Assembly (NCBI GenBank): GCA_003152275.1
Contig: PLZU01000039.1
Span: forward strand, 1,465-55,780
Length of the DNA stretch: 54,316 nt
Source: Actinomycetota bacterium
GTDB taxonomy: Bacteria > Actinomycetota > Thermoleophilia > Gaiellales > Gaiellaceae
Direction: 5' to 3'
Below the pieces are notes generated by a model. It searched no databases. It was given only the letters and a program-made list of their open reading frames with translations, and was not told the origin of the DNA. Both the position numbers and the translations under genes were made by a program. Positions 43,569-52,444 of this stretch are shown in pieces. Every line of letters starts with the position of its first letter. Position 1 is the stretch's first letter.

Positions 43569-44271
43569 CGCGCCACAGCAGGTCGCCGTTCGCGACCAGG
43601 AAGCCGAACGAGAGAAATGGCAGCGCCGGTAGCCCACCGACGTTGGTGGCGGTCGCGATGATCACCGTCAGCCCGTACATGAACGTCGTCGCGAACCACG
43701 TCCAGCCAACGCGGAGGCTCCAGCGCGCGGCTGCCGCGAGGAAGAGCGCGTAGAACAGGATGTCCGGCGGCCCGAGATAGGCGGCGCCGCCGCCGGGCAC
43801 GAGGAACGCGATGGCAACAGCGGTGTACACCTCGAAATGGTGCTGCGTGATCGTGTGCGTCGGGCCCTTGTAGACGGAGATGATGTCGACGAGCGGGATC
43901 ACGAATGCGACGAGGACGACCCACGACAGTCGCTCGAACAGCCGCAGGAACGCCCAGCCCGCGAAGACCGCGGCCCACATCTTCGCGAGGTTCGCGGCAA
44001 GCCCCAAGCCTGCGAGCGTGCACAGGAGCGCGACGATCGCGAGCGCGATGACCGCGGCAAAGAGCCACCGCCGGTCCCACAGCGGCAGCGCGATCAGCAC
44101 GAGCAGCAGCGTCCCCGGAATGATCACGACCGAGACGAGCACGATCGCGGGCCAGAGCGCGAGGCGGCCGACGTGGGGCGCAATGAGAGACCAGGCGCAC
44201 ACGGTCGCGCCGATGGCGACGAACGCCGTAACGCGTGGACGCGCTAGTAGGGAGGCAGCGATGCCCACCAC
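43519..44271 (-). CDS. Presenilin/SPP-like multi-TM protein
   Basis: 250 residues, about eight TM helices. Three features match intramembrane aspartyl proteases of the presenilin/signal-peptide-peptidase clan: an Asp in VDIISVYKGPTHTI (compare the YD...VY motif), a second Asp in LGPPDILFYALFLAAA (position of GxGD, here GPPD), and GGLPALPFLSFG (PALP motif). If the two Asp face each other it would cleave within membranes; the altered GxGD leaves this open. Start is GTG 44271 or 44268, overlapping the end of the UDG-like gene. Confidence 0.6.
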   Translation of the reverse strand: MVGIAASLLARPRVTAFVAIGATVCAWSLIAPHVGRLALWPAIVLVSVVIIPGTLLLVLIALPLWDRRWLFAAVIALAIVALLCTLAGLGLAANLAKMWAAVFAGWAFLRLFERLSWVVLVAFVIPLVDIISVYKGPTHTITQHHFEVYTAVAIAFLVPGGGAAYLGPPDILFYALFLAAAARWSLRVGWTWFATTFMYGLTVIIATATNVGGLPALPFLSFGFLVANGDLLWRAMRRSEGSSGSSPASS

Positions 44272-44837
44272 TCGCCGAGCAGCTTGAACGCGTTCCAGAA
44301 TCGCGTCTTCTCCGGTTGCTCGTCGAGCGAGTCGTCGATGTCGGGCGTGAAGAGCGCGTCGATCGTCGGTGTGAACTTCTGCAGTTCGCCCTCGGTCGGG
44401 GCAACCTCGCGCGCGAGCGGGAACGCGACGGAATTCAGGAAGGCCAGCGCCTGTTCGCCCATCACGACGACGAGCTTTGGCTGCACAATGTGCAGCTCGC
44501 GCAGAAGGAACGGCCGCGACTCTTCCTCGTCGCCATCGGCGAACTTCAAGCAGTTCGTGCCGTACACCGCCATCGGATCGACGCGCAACCGCTGCAGCGA
44601 CTTCAGCAGCGCGTTGCCTGCGCGACCGTAGAACGCGACTCCCTCCTGCAGTTCCGCCGCGCGCGGCAGGTACTTGAGCAGGAAGACGTCGGCGAGGGGA
44701 TGACCCGAGCCGACGACGGGGACGCGGGTCCCCGCGGCGGCCTGCGCAACTTCGTCACCGAGAGCGTTGATCTCGGTGATCGCCTTTTGCAGGTACTTCT
44801 CGTAGATTTCGTCAGTCGCCACGGTCACTTGAGCCAC
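44244..44837 (-). CDS. Uracil-DNA glycosylase superfamily protein
   Basis: 197 residues. VPVVGSGHPLADVFLLKYLP and GVAFYGRAGNALLKSLQRL followed by VYGTNCLKF have the layout of family 4/5-type UDG (phosphate-binding Gly-rich loop, then YxTNxxKx), and PKLVVVMGEQALAFLN fits the motif-2 region. The iron-sulfur cysteines of classical family 4 are not seen. It probably removes uracil or another damaged base, or is a divergent non-catalytic relative. Followed by the presenilin-like gene with a 28-base overlap. Confidence 0.8.
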   Translation of the reverse strand: MAQVTVATDEIYEKYLQKAITEINALGDEVAQAAAGTRVPVVGSGHPLADVFLLKYLPRAAELQEGVAFYGRAGNALLKSLQRLRVDPMAVYGTNCLKFADGDEEESRPFLLRELHIVQPKLVVVMGEQALAFLNSVAFPLAREVAPTEGELQKFTPTIDALFTPDIDDSLDEQPEKTRFWNAFKLLGEWWASLPPY

Positions 44838-44852
44838 AACGCTGGTTCGCGC

Positions 44853-46577
44853 TCAGCGGACCCGTTCCTTGGCCTGGGCGACCCACTTGAGCCCCTGGAG
44901 GTACGCAAGCGACTTCGGACGCCGCAAAACCTCGGCGCTTCGCAGTGACAGCAGGAATTCCTCTGCCGTGTTGAACCGGCGCATGCGCACCGCGCCGGTA
45001 CCCACGCCCTGGAGGACGTGTGCGTCTGAGCCGGCGCCTGCGGTGAGGTTGTACTTCCGAGCGAAGCGCAACGCCTCGTCGTTGTAGCCCTCGAAGAGGA
45101 GGCGGGCGTTGTAGACCTCGAAGATGTCGATCTCCGCCAGGTGCCGGTGGAGCGTTGCGGCGTCCGGGATCGCATGCAACCGGTCGAATGGGTGGGGGAT
45201 GTAGACGAGGCCGCCCTGCGTGCGGATCGCCTCGACGGTCTCTGCGAAGGACATGCCTCGGGGAACCTCCTCCTTCAGGAACAGGCCGATCACCTCGCCC
45301 TGCCCGTCGGTCTTGACCTCTTCGCCTGGAATCACGATCAGCTTGCGGCCGCGCGCCCGCTCGACCGCCTCGAGCGCCCCGCCGAGAACGTTGTGGTCGG
45401 TGACTGCGATCGCAGCGAGCCCTTCCTCTTCTGCGTGGTCGATCAACTCGTCGACGTCGATCGAGCAGTCGTGCGACCAGGTCGTGTGCATGTGCAGGTC
45501 GACGACGATCCAGTCGCGGGTCTCGAGCGGCGCACGTGGCGCAGCAGGCCGGCGGCGGCGAGTGATGGCTGTGTACACCTCCATCACACTGTCCGTCAGG
45601 GACGCGAAGCTCTGCGCGCGTGCCGACGCGAGGCCTTCCTCGGCGCGGCGGGTGCGGAACGCACTGTCCTCCATCAGCCGTGCCGCCTCCGCGGCGGCGA
45701 GCTCGGGCTGTCCGGTCCGGCCGGGCGGCGAGGCGACGGCCGCGCCGGCGGCACGCGCCTCGAGCTCGACGCGCGGGATCCCTTCGACCGCCGGCACGAA
45801 GACCGCGGCTTCGCGTAAGAGGTCAGCGCGGGCCGCAGCGTCGAGGGCCGTGCGCACCCGGGCACGGCCGCGGAGCGCGCGCGGCAGCGGGGGACGCGAT
45901 CCGAGCGGGCGAGTGCGGAGAACCGCGAGCTCCCATTCCGGCTGCGCAGCGAGCTCGCGCGCGAGCGCCCGCAGTAGCGGTCTCTCCGTCTGTCCCCACT
46001 CGAGCACGAGGAGCTTGCGCTTCGGCACCGATTCGATCGGCTCGACGCCGAGCGGGATGAGCTCGTAGCGGCCGGGGAACCGCTCGGCCGCGGCCTCGGC
46101 CGTCTCCTTGCTTGTCGCGAGCAGCGCGTCGAGCCGGCCGAGCAGACGTTCGCGGCGTGTGCGTGCGGGCGGGTACGACAGCCGTTCCGCAGAGAGGAAC
46201 GTCGCGACCGTCAGTGCGCTCGCGTCGCGGAGCGCGAGATACGAGAGGCTCGGCAGCCCCGGCTCGAAGCCGTGCACGATGTCGTAGCCCCCTGACCCGA
46301 GCGCAACCGCGAGATTCGCGCGCACACCAACCGGGACGCCCATGCGGCTACGCCGCGAGATCGGCACGGCAGGCCCGAGCGCGATGAAGTCGGCCGCGAG
46401 CCCGGTCGCGAGGGCCCGGCGCCCCGCGGCCAGGTCGCGCGCTCGATTTGAGGGCGCGAGGACGGTCACGCTGTGACCGCGTGCACGAAGCTCCCGTGCG
46501 AGCCCGGCGACGTGCTCGTTCACGTCGTGCGGCTGCGACCAGGCGAAGGGGGTGACGAGGGCGACGCGAAGTGCCAT
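44853..46577 (-). CDS. Glycosyltransferase-PHP phosphoesterase fusion
   Basis: 574 residues. Residues 1-340 are a GT4-type glycosyltransferase (ALVTPFAWSQPHDVNEHVAG, YDIVHGFEPGLPSLSYLALR, and EGIPRVELEARAAGAAVASP in the sugar-nucleotide site). From about 350 on there is a complete PHP domain: VDLHMHTTWSHDCS, AIAVTDHNVLG, VIPGEEVKT, VYIPHPFDR, AGAGSDAHVL (metal ligands). The pairing suggests coupled transfer and phosphate removal in glycan or glycolipid synthesis. Divergent from the NlpC-like gene, whose start overlaps the same promoter zone. Confidence 0.9.
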   Translation of the reverse strand: MALRVALVTPFAWSQPHDVNEHVAGLARELRARGHSVTVLAPSNRARDLAAGRRALATGLAADFIALGPAVPISRRSRMGVPVGVRANLAVALGSGGYDIVHGFEPGLPSLSYLALRDASALTVATFLSAERLSYPPARTRRERLLGRLDALLATSKETAEAAAERFPGRYELIPLGVEPIESVPKRKLLVLEWGQTERPLLRALARELAAQPEWELAVLRTRPLGSRPPLPRALRGRARVRTALDAAARADLLREAAVFVPAVEGIPRVELEARAAGAAVASPPGRTGQPELAAAEAARLMEDSAFRTRRAEEGLASARAQSFASLTDSVMEVYTAITRRRRPAAPRAPLETRDWIVVDLHMHTTWSHDCSIDVDELIDHAEEEGLAAIAVTDHNVLGGALEAVERARGRKLIVIPGEEVKTDGQGEVIGLFLKEEVPRGMSFAETVEAIRTQGGLVYIPHPFDRLHAIPDAATLHRHLAEIDIFEVYNARLLFEGYNDEALRFARKYNLTAGAGSDAHVLQGVGTGAVRMRRFNTAEEFLLSLRSAEVLRRPKSLAYLQGLKWVAQAKERVR

Positions 46578-46594
46578 CGTTCCAATCGAGTGTA

Positions 46595-47029
46595 GTGGCG
46601 ACCGTCAGGCAAAAGATCGTCACTGCGGCGCGCTGGGGCATCGCCAACGAGCCCCAGATCCATTACGGCGAGATCCGTCCGATTCCGCTCGCCCGGACGC
46701 TGCCGCTCACGACCGACTGCGCGGGCTTCGTGACCGTCTGTTACTTCCTTGGCGGCGCGCCCGATCCGAACGGGCTCGACTACAGCGGCGAGGGCTGGAC
46801 GGGAACGCTGCTCCGCCACCTCGAGCACATCCGGCGCGACGACGCACGACGCGGCGACCTCGTCGTTTGGGGCGGCTACCCGGGCCGCCACGTCGCGATC
46901 CTGCTCGAGCTCGGAGAGGATCCGCTCCTCTGCTCGCACGGGCAGGAGCGGGGCCCGCTCGAGATTCGCTTCTCCGACGAGTGCCGCTACCAGCCGGCAC
47001 GGGTGACATGGCTGCGCGGGCTCAGTTGA
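46595..47029 (+). CDS. NlpC/P60-like cysteine peptidase domain protein
   Basis: 144 residues from GTG 46595 (a GTG at 46571 is also in frame but overlaps the divergent gene). Catalytic Cys in TTDCAGFVTVCYFLGG, His in YPGRHVAILLELG, and GDLVVWGG between, the NlpC/P60 order. No signal peptide, so it may act in the cytosol or be released by lysis. It could be a degenerate phage endolysin. Ends eight bases inside the convergent membrane gene. Confidence 0.78.
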   Translation: MATVRQKIVTAARWGIANEPQIHYGEIRPIPLARTLPLTTDCAGFVTVCYFLGGAPDPNGLDYSGEGWTGTLLRHLEHIRRDDARRGDLVVWGGYPGRHVAILLELGEDPLLCSHGQERGPLEIRFSDECRYQPARVTWLRGLS

Positions 47030-47453
47030 AGCAGGAGCCGGCGCCGCCGGGCACGAGGTTTGCCGCGAGCACGATCCAGCCGCCCGCACAGACGAGCGCG
47101 AACGGTGTGACCCAGAGGATGCGCAAGCCATTGAGCACGCCCCAGGCGCCGAGACCGAGACCGATCACTGCGGCGCCCGTCCACTCGGCGAACGCCGCCG
47201 CGGTACCCCCGCCGCACGCCTGGCCGAGCAGGACGACGACGTAGAAGGCGACGGCGGCGACGGCAACGACGAGCGCGGCCGCGAGCACGATGAGCGGCGA
47301 CGAGGTGCGCCACGCGTGCACGACGAGGATGCAGAGGTCCGCGGCGAGCGCGGCGAACCAGACGGCGCCGCGGTCCTCGAGCGCGCTGAGCACGAGCACG
47401 GGCAGCGCGAAGAGCGCGGCGGCCACGAGGGCCGCCGCGCTCCACTCGATCAC
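47022..47453 (-). CDS. Small integral membrane protein
   Basis: 143 residues from GTG 47453, four bases after the inositol-phosphate synthase stop. Four or more TM helices (ALVAAALFALPVLVLSALED, SSPLIVLAAALVVAVAAVAF, GLRILWVTPFALVCAGGWIV), two Cys. Unknown function; position suggests co-transcription with inositol lipid genes. Confidence 0.7.
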   Translation of the reverse strand: MIEWSAAALVAAALFALPVLVLSALEDRGAVWFAALAADLCILVVHAWRTSSPLIVLAAALVVAVAAVAFYVVVLLGQACGGGTAAAFAEWTGAAVIGLGLGAWGVLNGLRILWVTPFALVCAGGWIVLAANLVPGGAGSCFN

Positions 47454-47457
47454 TGTC

Positions 47458-48615
47458 CTAGGCCGCGGACGGAGCCGGCTGGTCAACCGGCGCGCTACGG
47501 CGGTTGCGCTCGATGAACTGCTCGGTGAGCTCGCGCGCGTCGTCGTCCTGGATCTGCTTGGGCGGCGACTTCATCAGGTACGAGCTCGGCTCGACGAGCG
47601 AGCCCGCGATCCCGTTGTTCAGCGCGAGCTTCGAGAGCCGCACCGCGTCGATGACGATGCCGGCCGAGTTCGGCGAGTCCCACACCTCGAGCTTCATTTC
47701 GAGGTTGAGCGGCACGTCACCGAACGACGTGCCCTCCATGCGGATGTACGCCCACTTGCGATCGGTCAGCCACGGCACATAGTCCGACGGGCCGACATGC
47801 ACGTTGCCCGGGCCCAGGTCGTAGTCGAGCATCGACGTGACCGCGTTCGTCTTCGAGATCTTCTTCGACTCGAGGCGCTCGCGCTCGAGCATGTTGAGGA
47901 AGTCCGAGTTGCCTCCGACGTTCAGCTGCATCGTCTTGTCGAGATGCACGCCTCGCTCGCGGAAGAGCGACGTCAGCACGCGATGCGTGATTGTCGCCCC
48001 CACCTGTGACTTGATGTCGTCGCCGATGATCGGCACCCCGGCATCCTGGAACCGCTTGTTCCAGTAGTCCTCGCGTGCGATGAACACCGGCATGCAGTTG
48101 ACCATCGCGCAGCCGGCTTCGAGGATCTGCTCCGCGTACCACTTCGTAGCCATCTCCGAGCCGACGGGCAGGTAGTTGACGACGACGTCGGTCTTCGTCT
48201 CCTTGAGGATCCCGACGATGTCGGCAGTCTCGCCCGGCGCTTTCTCGACGATCTCCGAGAGGTACTTGCCGATGCCGTCGTGCGTCATCCCGCGAGAGAC
48301 CTTGATGCCGGTCTTCGGGACGTCGGCGAACTTGATCGTGTTGTTCGGATGCGCCCACATCGCGTCGGCGAGATCCTCGCCGACCTTGCCCTTGACGACG
48401 TCGAACGCCGCCGTGAACTCGATGTCGCGGATGTGGTAGCCGCCGAGGTTGACGTGCATGAGCCCCGGGACGAACTCGTCTTCCGGCGCGTCTTTGTAGT
48501 ACTCGCAGCCCTGGAGCAGCGAGTTGGCGCAGTTACCGACGCCGATGACGGCGACGCGCACCTTGCCGTCATCCAGGCGCGCGCGCCCGTTCGAATTGCC
48601 GTTAGTGGTCGACAT
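47458..48615 (-). CDS. ino1: myo-inositol-1-phosphate synthase
   Basis: 385 residues from ATG 48615 with GGAGGAA upstream. NAD site [18 protein letters not shown], then [37 protein letters not shown] and [12 protein letters not shown], all typical of the actinobacterial/archaeal Ino1. Converts glucose-6-phosphate to inositol-1-phosphate, the precursor for phosphatidylinositol. The start overlaps the phosphatidyltransferase stop by 14 bases, making a biosynthetic operon. Confidence 0.96.
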   Translation of the reverse strand: MSTTNGNSNGRARLDDGKVRVAVIGVGNCANSLLQGCEYYKDAPEDEFVPGLMHVNLGGYHIRDIEFTAAFDVVKGKVGEDLADAMWAHPNNTIKFADVPKTGIKVSRGMTHDGIGKYLSEIVEKAPGETADIVGILKETKTDVVVNYLPVGSEMATKWYAEQILEAGCAMVNCMPVFIAREDYWNKRFQDAGVPIIGDDIKSQVGATITHRVLTSLFRERGVHLDKTMQLNVGGNSDFLNMLERERLESKKISKTNAVTSMLDYDLGPGNVHVGPSDYVPWLTDRKWAYIRMEGTSFGDVPLNLEMKLEVWDSPNSAGIVIDAVRLSKLALNNGIAGSLVEPSSYLMKSPPKQIQDDDARELTEQFIERNRRSAPVDQPAPSAA

Positions 48616-49267
48616 GCGTTCCTCCATGAATCAGTTGCTTGCGGACGTGCAGGATGCGCTGCAAAACCGTGACCCACGAGGTCGCGGCGAGAAGATAGAT
48701 GGCCCACTGAAGGCCGCCCCACGGCGCGAGCACGAGCCCGGCCGTGATCACGACGACACGCTCGGCACGAGAGCCGAGCCCGACGTCGCCGCGCAGCCCG
48801 AGCGCCTCCGCCTTCGCGCGCACGTATGGCACGAGGAAGGAGCCGGCGACCGCTGCGACCGTGAGCACGACCGCAACGTCATTGCCGGCACGCGTGAAGA
48901 CGAGCGCGATCGCCCCGAGCATCGCACCCTCGCCGACGCGGTCGGTCGTGGAGTCGAGAAAGGCGCCGAACACCGTCGAGCGTCCCCCGGCCCGCGCGAG
49001 CGCGCCGTCGAGTATGTCGAGGATCGAGCCGACGACGAAGACTCCCGCGCCGAGCCAGTAGAAAAGGAGCTTGTCCCGGTTCTCGAACGGGACGAGCACA
49101 GCCGCGACGAGACACAACGTGACCCCAGCCGTGGTGAGTGCGTTCGGGGTGACGCGCGTGCGTGCGAGACCGGTCACCGAGCGGCTCGCAAGTGTGCGGG
49201 CGCCGGTCGTATAACCGTCCTTCACCCGGGTGATACGCGGGGTCGGGGCTTCGTTCATCGCGTGCAT
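48602..49267 (-). CDS. CDP-alcohol phosphatidyltransferase (phosphatidylinositol-phosphate synthase type)
   Basis: 221 residues (an internal ATG at 49258 is an alternative start). Motif [12 protein letters not shown] with [10 protein letters not shown] matches D-x2-D-G-x2-A-R-x8-G-x3-D-x3-D, the CDP-alcohol transferase active site. Six TM helices. With Ino1 next to it, the likely reaction is CDP-diacylglycerol plus inositol phosphate to phosphatidylinositol phosphate. A phosphatase gene upstream would finish phosphatidylinositol. Confidence 0.93.
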   Translation of the reverse strand: MHAMNEAPTPRITRVKDGYTTGARTLASRSVTGLARTRVTPNALTTAGVTLCLVAAVLVPFENRDKLLFYWLGAGVFVVGSILDILDGALARAGGRSTVFGAFLDSTTDRVGEGAMLGAIALVFTRAGNDVAVVLTVAAVAGSFLVPYVRAKAEALGLRGDVGLGSRAERVVVITAGLVLAPWGGLQWAIYLLAATSWVTVLQRILHVRKQLIHGGTHVDH

Positions 49268-49315
49268 GCGGATCGTCTCGACGTCGTTGAGTATCGCAAT
49301 CCTGCTATGGGGCGA

Positions 49316-50065
49316 CTATAGCAGGTTTGCGATGGGTACAGCCTCCGCGGGCTGCCCCCGGCGCCTCGCCACCCGGGAGACGATCCCGAGCGAGATGAGC
49401 GCGACCACGATCCCCGCGAGCACGTCGAGCCAGAAATGGTTGGCCGTCGCGAGCACGCAGAACCAGACCCAGGCAGGCCAGAGCGCCCAGACGGCCCTCG
49501 ACCAACGGCTGCGGCAGGCGCGGAAGAGGAAGATCCCGACGATCAGCGCGTCGGCGGCATGAAGGCTCGGCATCGCCGCGTAGGGGTTGGCAAAGGCGCC
49601 CAACCCGCTCTGGTGGTTGACCCCGTCCACGAAGCCGTAGGTGGGGAACATCCAGGGCGGTGCGGTCGGCATGAGCACGTAGCCGACGAGCCCGACCATG
49701 TTCGCGAGCAGAATCGTGTTCCGGAACCGCGCGAACAAGTCGTGGTGGCGCAAGTACACCCAGAGCAGCGAGAGCCCGATCACCGTGAACTCGGAGTTCC
49801 AGTAGGTCCAGGCGGCGGCCGTCAGCAGAAGATTTGAGGAGTCCGCAATCCGCTGGGCCGTCTGCTCGAAGAAGTGACTTGTGAACCGCTGCTCGAAGTC
49901 GATCACGCGGAAGCCGTTGACGATCGCCCTCGACGGATCGCGGTCGACGACGCTTCGGACGCCCAGATAGCCGACGTAGAAGCCGACCCACAGGACGATC
50001 TGGACGGCGAAGTCCCGCCAGCCACGCGGGAGAATGCGGCGTCCTGCTGCGACGACAGCAGTCAC
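49316..50065 (-). CDS. PAP2 superfamily membrane phosphatase
   Basis: 249 residues, about six TM helices. Catalytic motifs: AAMPSLHAADAL and ATANHFWLDVLAG (His and Asp). N-terminal VQIVLWVGFYVGYLGVRSVV. The position immediately upstream of the phosphatidylinositol-phosphate synthase and Ino1 suggests it removes the phosphate from PI-phosphate or acts on another lipid phosphate; this substrate is inferred from context. Confidence 0.88.
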   Translation of the reverse strand: MTAVVAAGRRILPRGWRDFAVQIVLWVGFYVGYLGVRSVVDRDPSRAIVNGFRVIDFEQRFTSHFFEQTAQRIADSSNLLLTAAAWTYWNSEFTVIGLSLLWVYLRHHDLFARFRNTILLANMVGLVGYVLMPTAPPWMFPTYGFVDGVNHQSGLGAFANPYAAMPSLHAADALIVGIFLFRACRSRWSRAVWALWPAWVWFCVLATANHFWLDVLAGIVVALISLGIVSRVARRRGQPAEAVPIANLL

Positions 50066-50100
50066 AGACCGATTCTAATCACGACGGCGGCAGACACCAA

Positions 50101-51105
50101 TCACCCGCCGATATACGACATTTCGACCTTCGGCAAGGCGCTCGTCTCGGCCGTGCGGAGCTCCGAATACCGGTCGGTCCGGCGGCCCCAGATGCCGCGG
50201 ATGAGCTCGGCGAGCTCCTCGTCCCCGGCCCCGAGCCGCAGCGGCGCCCGCAGATCGTGGCCTTTCAGCGCGAAAAGACAGGTGTGAAGGCGGCCCTCGG
50301 CCGAGAGGCGGGCCCGCGAGCAGCCGCCGCAGAAAGGCTGGGTGACCGAGGCGATGACGCCGATCTCGCCGGCCCCGTCGCGATAGCTGAAGCGGCGCGC
50401 CGTCTCGTCGGCGCGGGCCGGCTCGACCGGGTCGAGGGGCCAGACGGCGTCGAGCGTACGGACGATCTCCTCTGCGGAGACGACGTCGTCGAGGCGCCAG
50501 CCGTTCGTGTGGCCGACGTCCATGTACTCGATAAACCGCAATGTGTGAGGGGTGCCGCGGAAGTGGTCGGCGAGCGCGATGATCCCGTCGTCGTTTGCGC
50601 CGCGCTTCACGACGGCGTTCACCTTCACGCGCAGACCGGCAGCCGCAGCCGCATCGATTCCGTCGAGCACGCGTTGCACCGGAAAGTCGACATCGTTCAG
50701 CGCACGAAATGCCGCGTCGTCGACCGAGTCGAGGCTGACCGTGACGCGATCGAGTCCCGCGTGTGCGAGCGCCTCAGCCTTCTGCGGCAGGAGCGTGCCG
50801 TTCGTCGTCAGCGCGATCTCGAGGCTGGGAATCTCGCGCAAGAGCTCGACGAGGTGCTCGACGTTTCGGCGCACGAGCGGCTCACCGCCCGTGATCCGCA
50901 CGACCCGCACCCCGAGCCCGGCAAAGACGCCGGCGACGCGCGCGATTTCCTCGAGGCTCAACAGCTCCCTGCGCTCGAGGAAGACGTGGTCGCGGCCGTA
51001 CACCTCTTTCGGCATGCAGTAGACGCAGCGAAAGTTGCAGCGGTCGGTGATCGAGATGCGAAGCGTCTCGAGCGGGCGATTGAGCGTGTCGAGGAGTGGC
51101 TCCAC
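50101..51105 (-). CDS. moaA: GTP 3',8-cyclase MoaA
   Basis: 334 residues. Radical-SAM motif DRCNFRCVYCMP near residue 23, RITGGEPLVRRNVEHL, SLDSVD, second cluster QPFCGGCSRARLSAEGR then LHTC near 260-275, and the C-terminal GG that is essential for MoaA catalysis. First step of molybdenum cofactor synthesis from GTP. No other moa genes are adjacent. Confidence 0.97.
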   Translation of the reverse strand: MEPLLDTLNRPLETLRISITDRCNFRCVYCMPKEVYGRDHVFLERRELLSLEEIARVAGVFAGLGVRVVRITGGEPLVRRNVEHLVELLREIPSLEIALTTNGTLLPQKAEALAHAGLDRVTVSLDSVDDAAFRALNDVDFPVQRVLDGIDAAAAAGLRVKVNAVVKRGANDDGIIALADHFRGTPHTLRFIEYMDVGHTNGWRLDDVVSAEEIVRTLDAVWPLDPVEPARADETARRFSYRDGAGEIGVIASVTQPFCGGCSRARLSAEGRLHTCLFALKGHDLRAPLRLGAGDEELAELIRGIWGRRTDRYSELRTAETSALPKVEMSYIGG

Positions 51106-51128
51106 GTAGCCATGGTGCCTGAAAAAGC

Positions 51129-51158
51129 GGGGTCAGACCCTGTCCGGGGTCTGACCCC
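51129..51158. repeat. GGGGTCAGACCC hairpin at the end of pepT
   Basis: Arms GGGGTCAGACCC / GGGTCTGACCCC around a short loop, between the convergent-end pepT and the start side of moaA. The pepT stop TGA and its last residues (GQTPDRV) are encoded by the repeat. Confidence 0.8.
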
Positions 51159-52407
51159 AGATCTTTGCGAGCTCGACGATCGTCGCCGCGGCGAGGCCCA
51201 TGTCCTCGACGCAGATCCATTCGCGCTCGCTGTGGGCGTCGTGGCCGCCCGTGAAGATGTTCGGCGTCGGCAGGCCCATCTCGGTCAGCGCCGAGCCGTC
51301 GGTGCCGCCGCGAATCGACGACCGCTTCGGCTCGAGGCCGATTCGGCGTACCGCCTCCTCGAGGTTCGCGACGATCTCCGGACGCTGATCGAGCGCGTCG
51401 CGCATGTTGCGGTACTGAATGCGCGACTCGACCTCGATTGAGCAGCGCTCGTCGGTCGCCGCGACTTCTCGAGCGATCCCGCGCAGGAACTCGATGTGCT
51501 CGTCGAGCAGGTCGTTCTCGAAGTCGCGGACGATGATGCGCAGCTCGACCTCCGTCGAGTCGCCGGAGATCACAACGGGATGGACGTACCCCTCGCGCTC
51601 CTCGGTCGTCTCCGGTGCGCGCGAATCCTTGGGGAGCTTCTCGACGATCGCGGCCGCGAGCTTGATCGCGTTCACGAGCTCGCCCTTCGCCCAGCCGGGA
51701 TGAATCGCCCGGCCGCGGATGTGCATGCGCACCTGCGCACCCGAGAACGTCTCGCTCTGCACCTCGCCTGCGGTCGAACCGTCCACCGTGTACGCGGCGA
51801 CGACGCCGAACGTGTCGACCGGAAAGTGGATGACGCCACGCCCGATCTCTTCGTCCGGGTTGAACGCGACCTTCACCGGGCCGTGCGGGATCTCGGGATG
51901 CGCGTGCAGGTACGCGGCCGCAGCCACGATCTCCGCGACACCAGACTTGTCGTCGGCGCCGAGTAGTGTCGTGCCGTCGGTTGTGATCAGCTCGTGGCCG
52001 GCATGCTGTTCGAGCTGCGGGGATTCGCTCGGCCGAATCACCTGGCCGGAGTCGCCGAGTGTGATCTCGCCGCCGTCGTAGCGGATCCGCTGCGGATTGA
52101 CACCGGCGCCGGATGCTTCGCGCGCCGTGTCGACGTGCGCGAAAAAGGCAATCGCCGGCACCTCGTGCGCAACGGTCGCAGTCACCGTCGCCGTGACGTA
52201 ACCGTGCTCGTCGATCGCCGCGTCTGCGAGGCCGACCTCCTTCAGCTCGTCGACGAGCAGGCGCAGCAGGTCGAGCTGCTTCGCCGTGCTCGGATAGGTC
52301 TCCGAATCCTCGTCCGATTGCGTGTCGATGCGGACATAGCGGAGGAATCGCTCTGCGGCGTCTTCGGCGAGCTGTGCGGCGAGAGCCGCGTGCGTATTGG
52401 TGGCCAT
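51133..52407 (-). CDS. pepT: Peptidase T (tripeptidase, M20 family)
   Basis: 424 residues from ATG 52407. Metal ligands and motifs in order: FFAHVDTA, TTLLGADDKSGVAEI, FNPDEEIGRG, TVDGSTAGEV, GGTDGSALTEMGLPTPN and GGHDAHSEREW, matching PepT. Removes the N-terminal residue from tripeptides in the cytosol with zinc. The C-terminal seven or so residues come from a GGGGTCTGACCCC palindrome. Confidence 0.95.
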   Translation of the reverse strand: MATNTHAALAAQLAEDAAERFLRYVRIDTQSDEDSETYPSTAKQLDLLRLLVDELKEVGLADAAIDEHGYVTATVTATVAHEVPAIAFFAHVDTAREASGAGVNPQRIRYDGGEITLGDSGQVIRPSESPQLEQHAGHELITTDGTTLLGADDKSGVAEIVAAAAYLHAHPEIPHGPVKVAFNPDEEIGRGVIHFPVDTFGVVAAYTVDGSTAGEVQSETFSGAQVRMHIRGRAIHPGWAKGELVNAIKLAAAIVEKLPKDSRAPETTEEREGYVHPVVISGDSTEVELRIIVRDFENDLLDEHIEFLRGIAREVAATDERCSIEVESRIQYRNMRDALDQRPEIVANLEEAVRRIGLEPKRSSIRGGTDGSALTEMGLPTPNIFTGGHDAHSEREWICVEDMGLAAATIVELAKIWGQTPDRV

Positions 52408-52444
52408 GCGCTGAGTGTACGCACGGTGAAGTAGCGTCCCGCCC

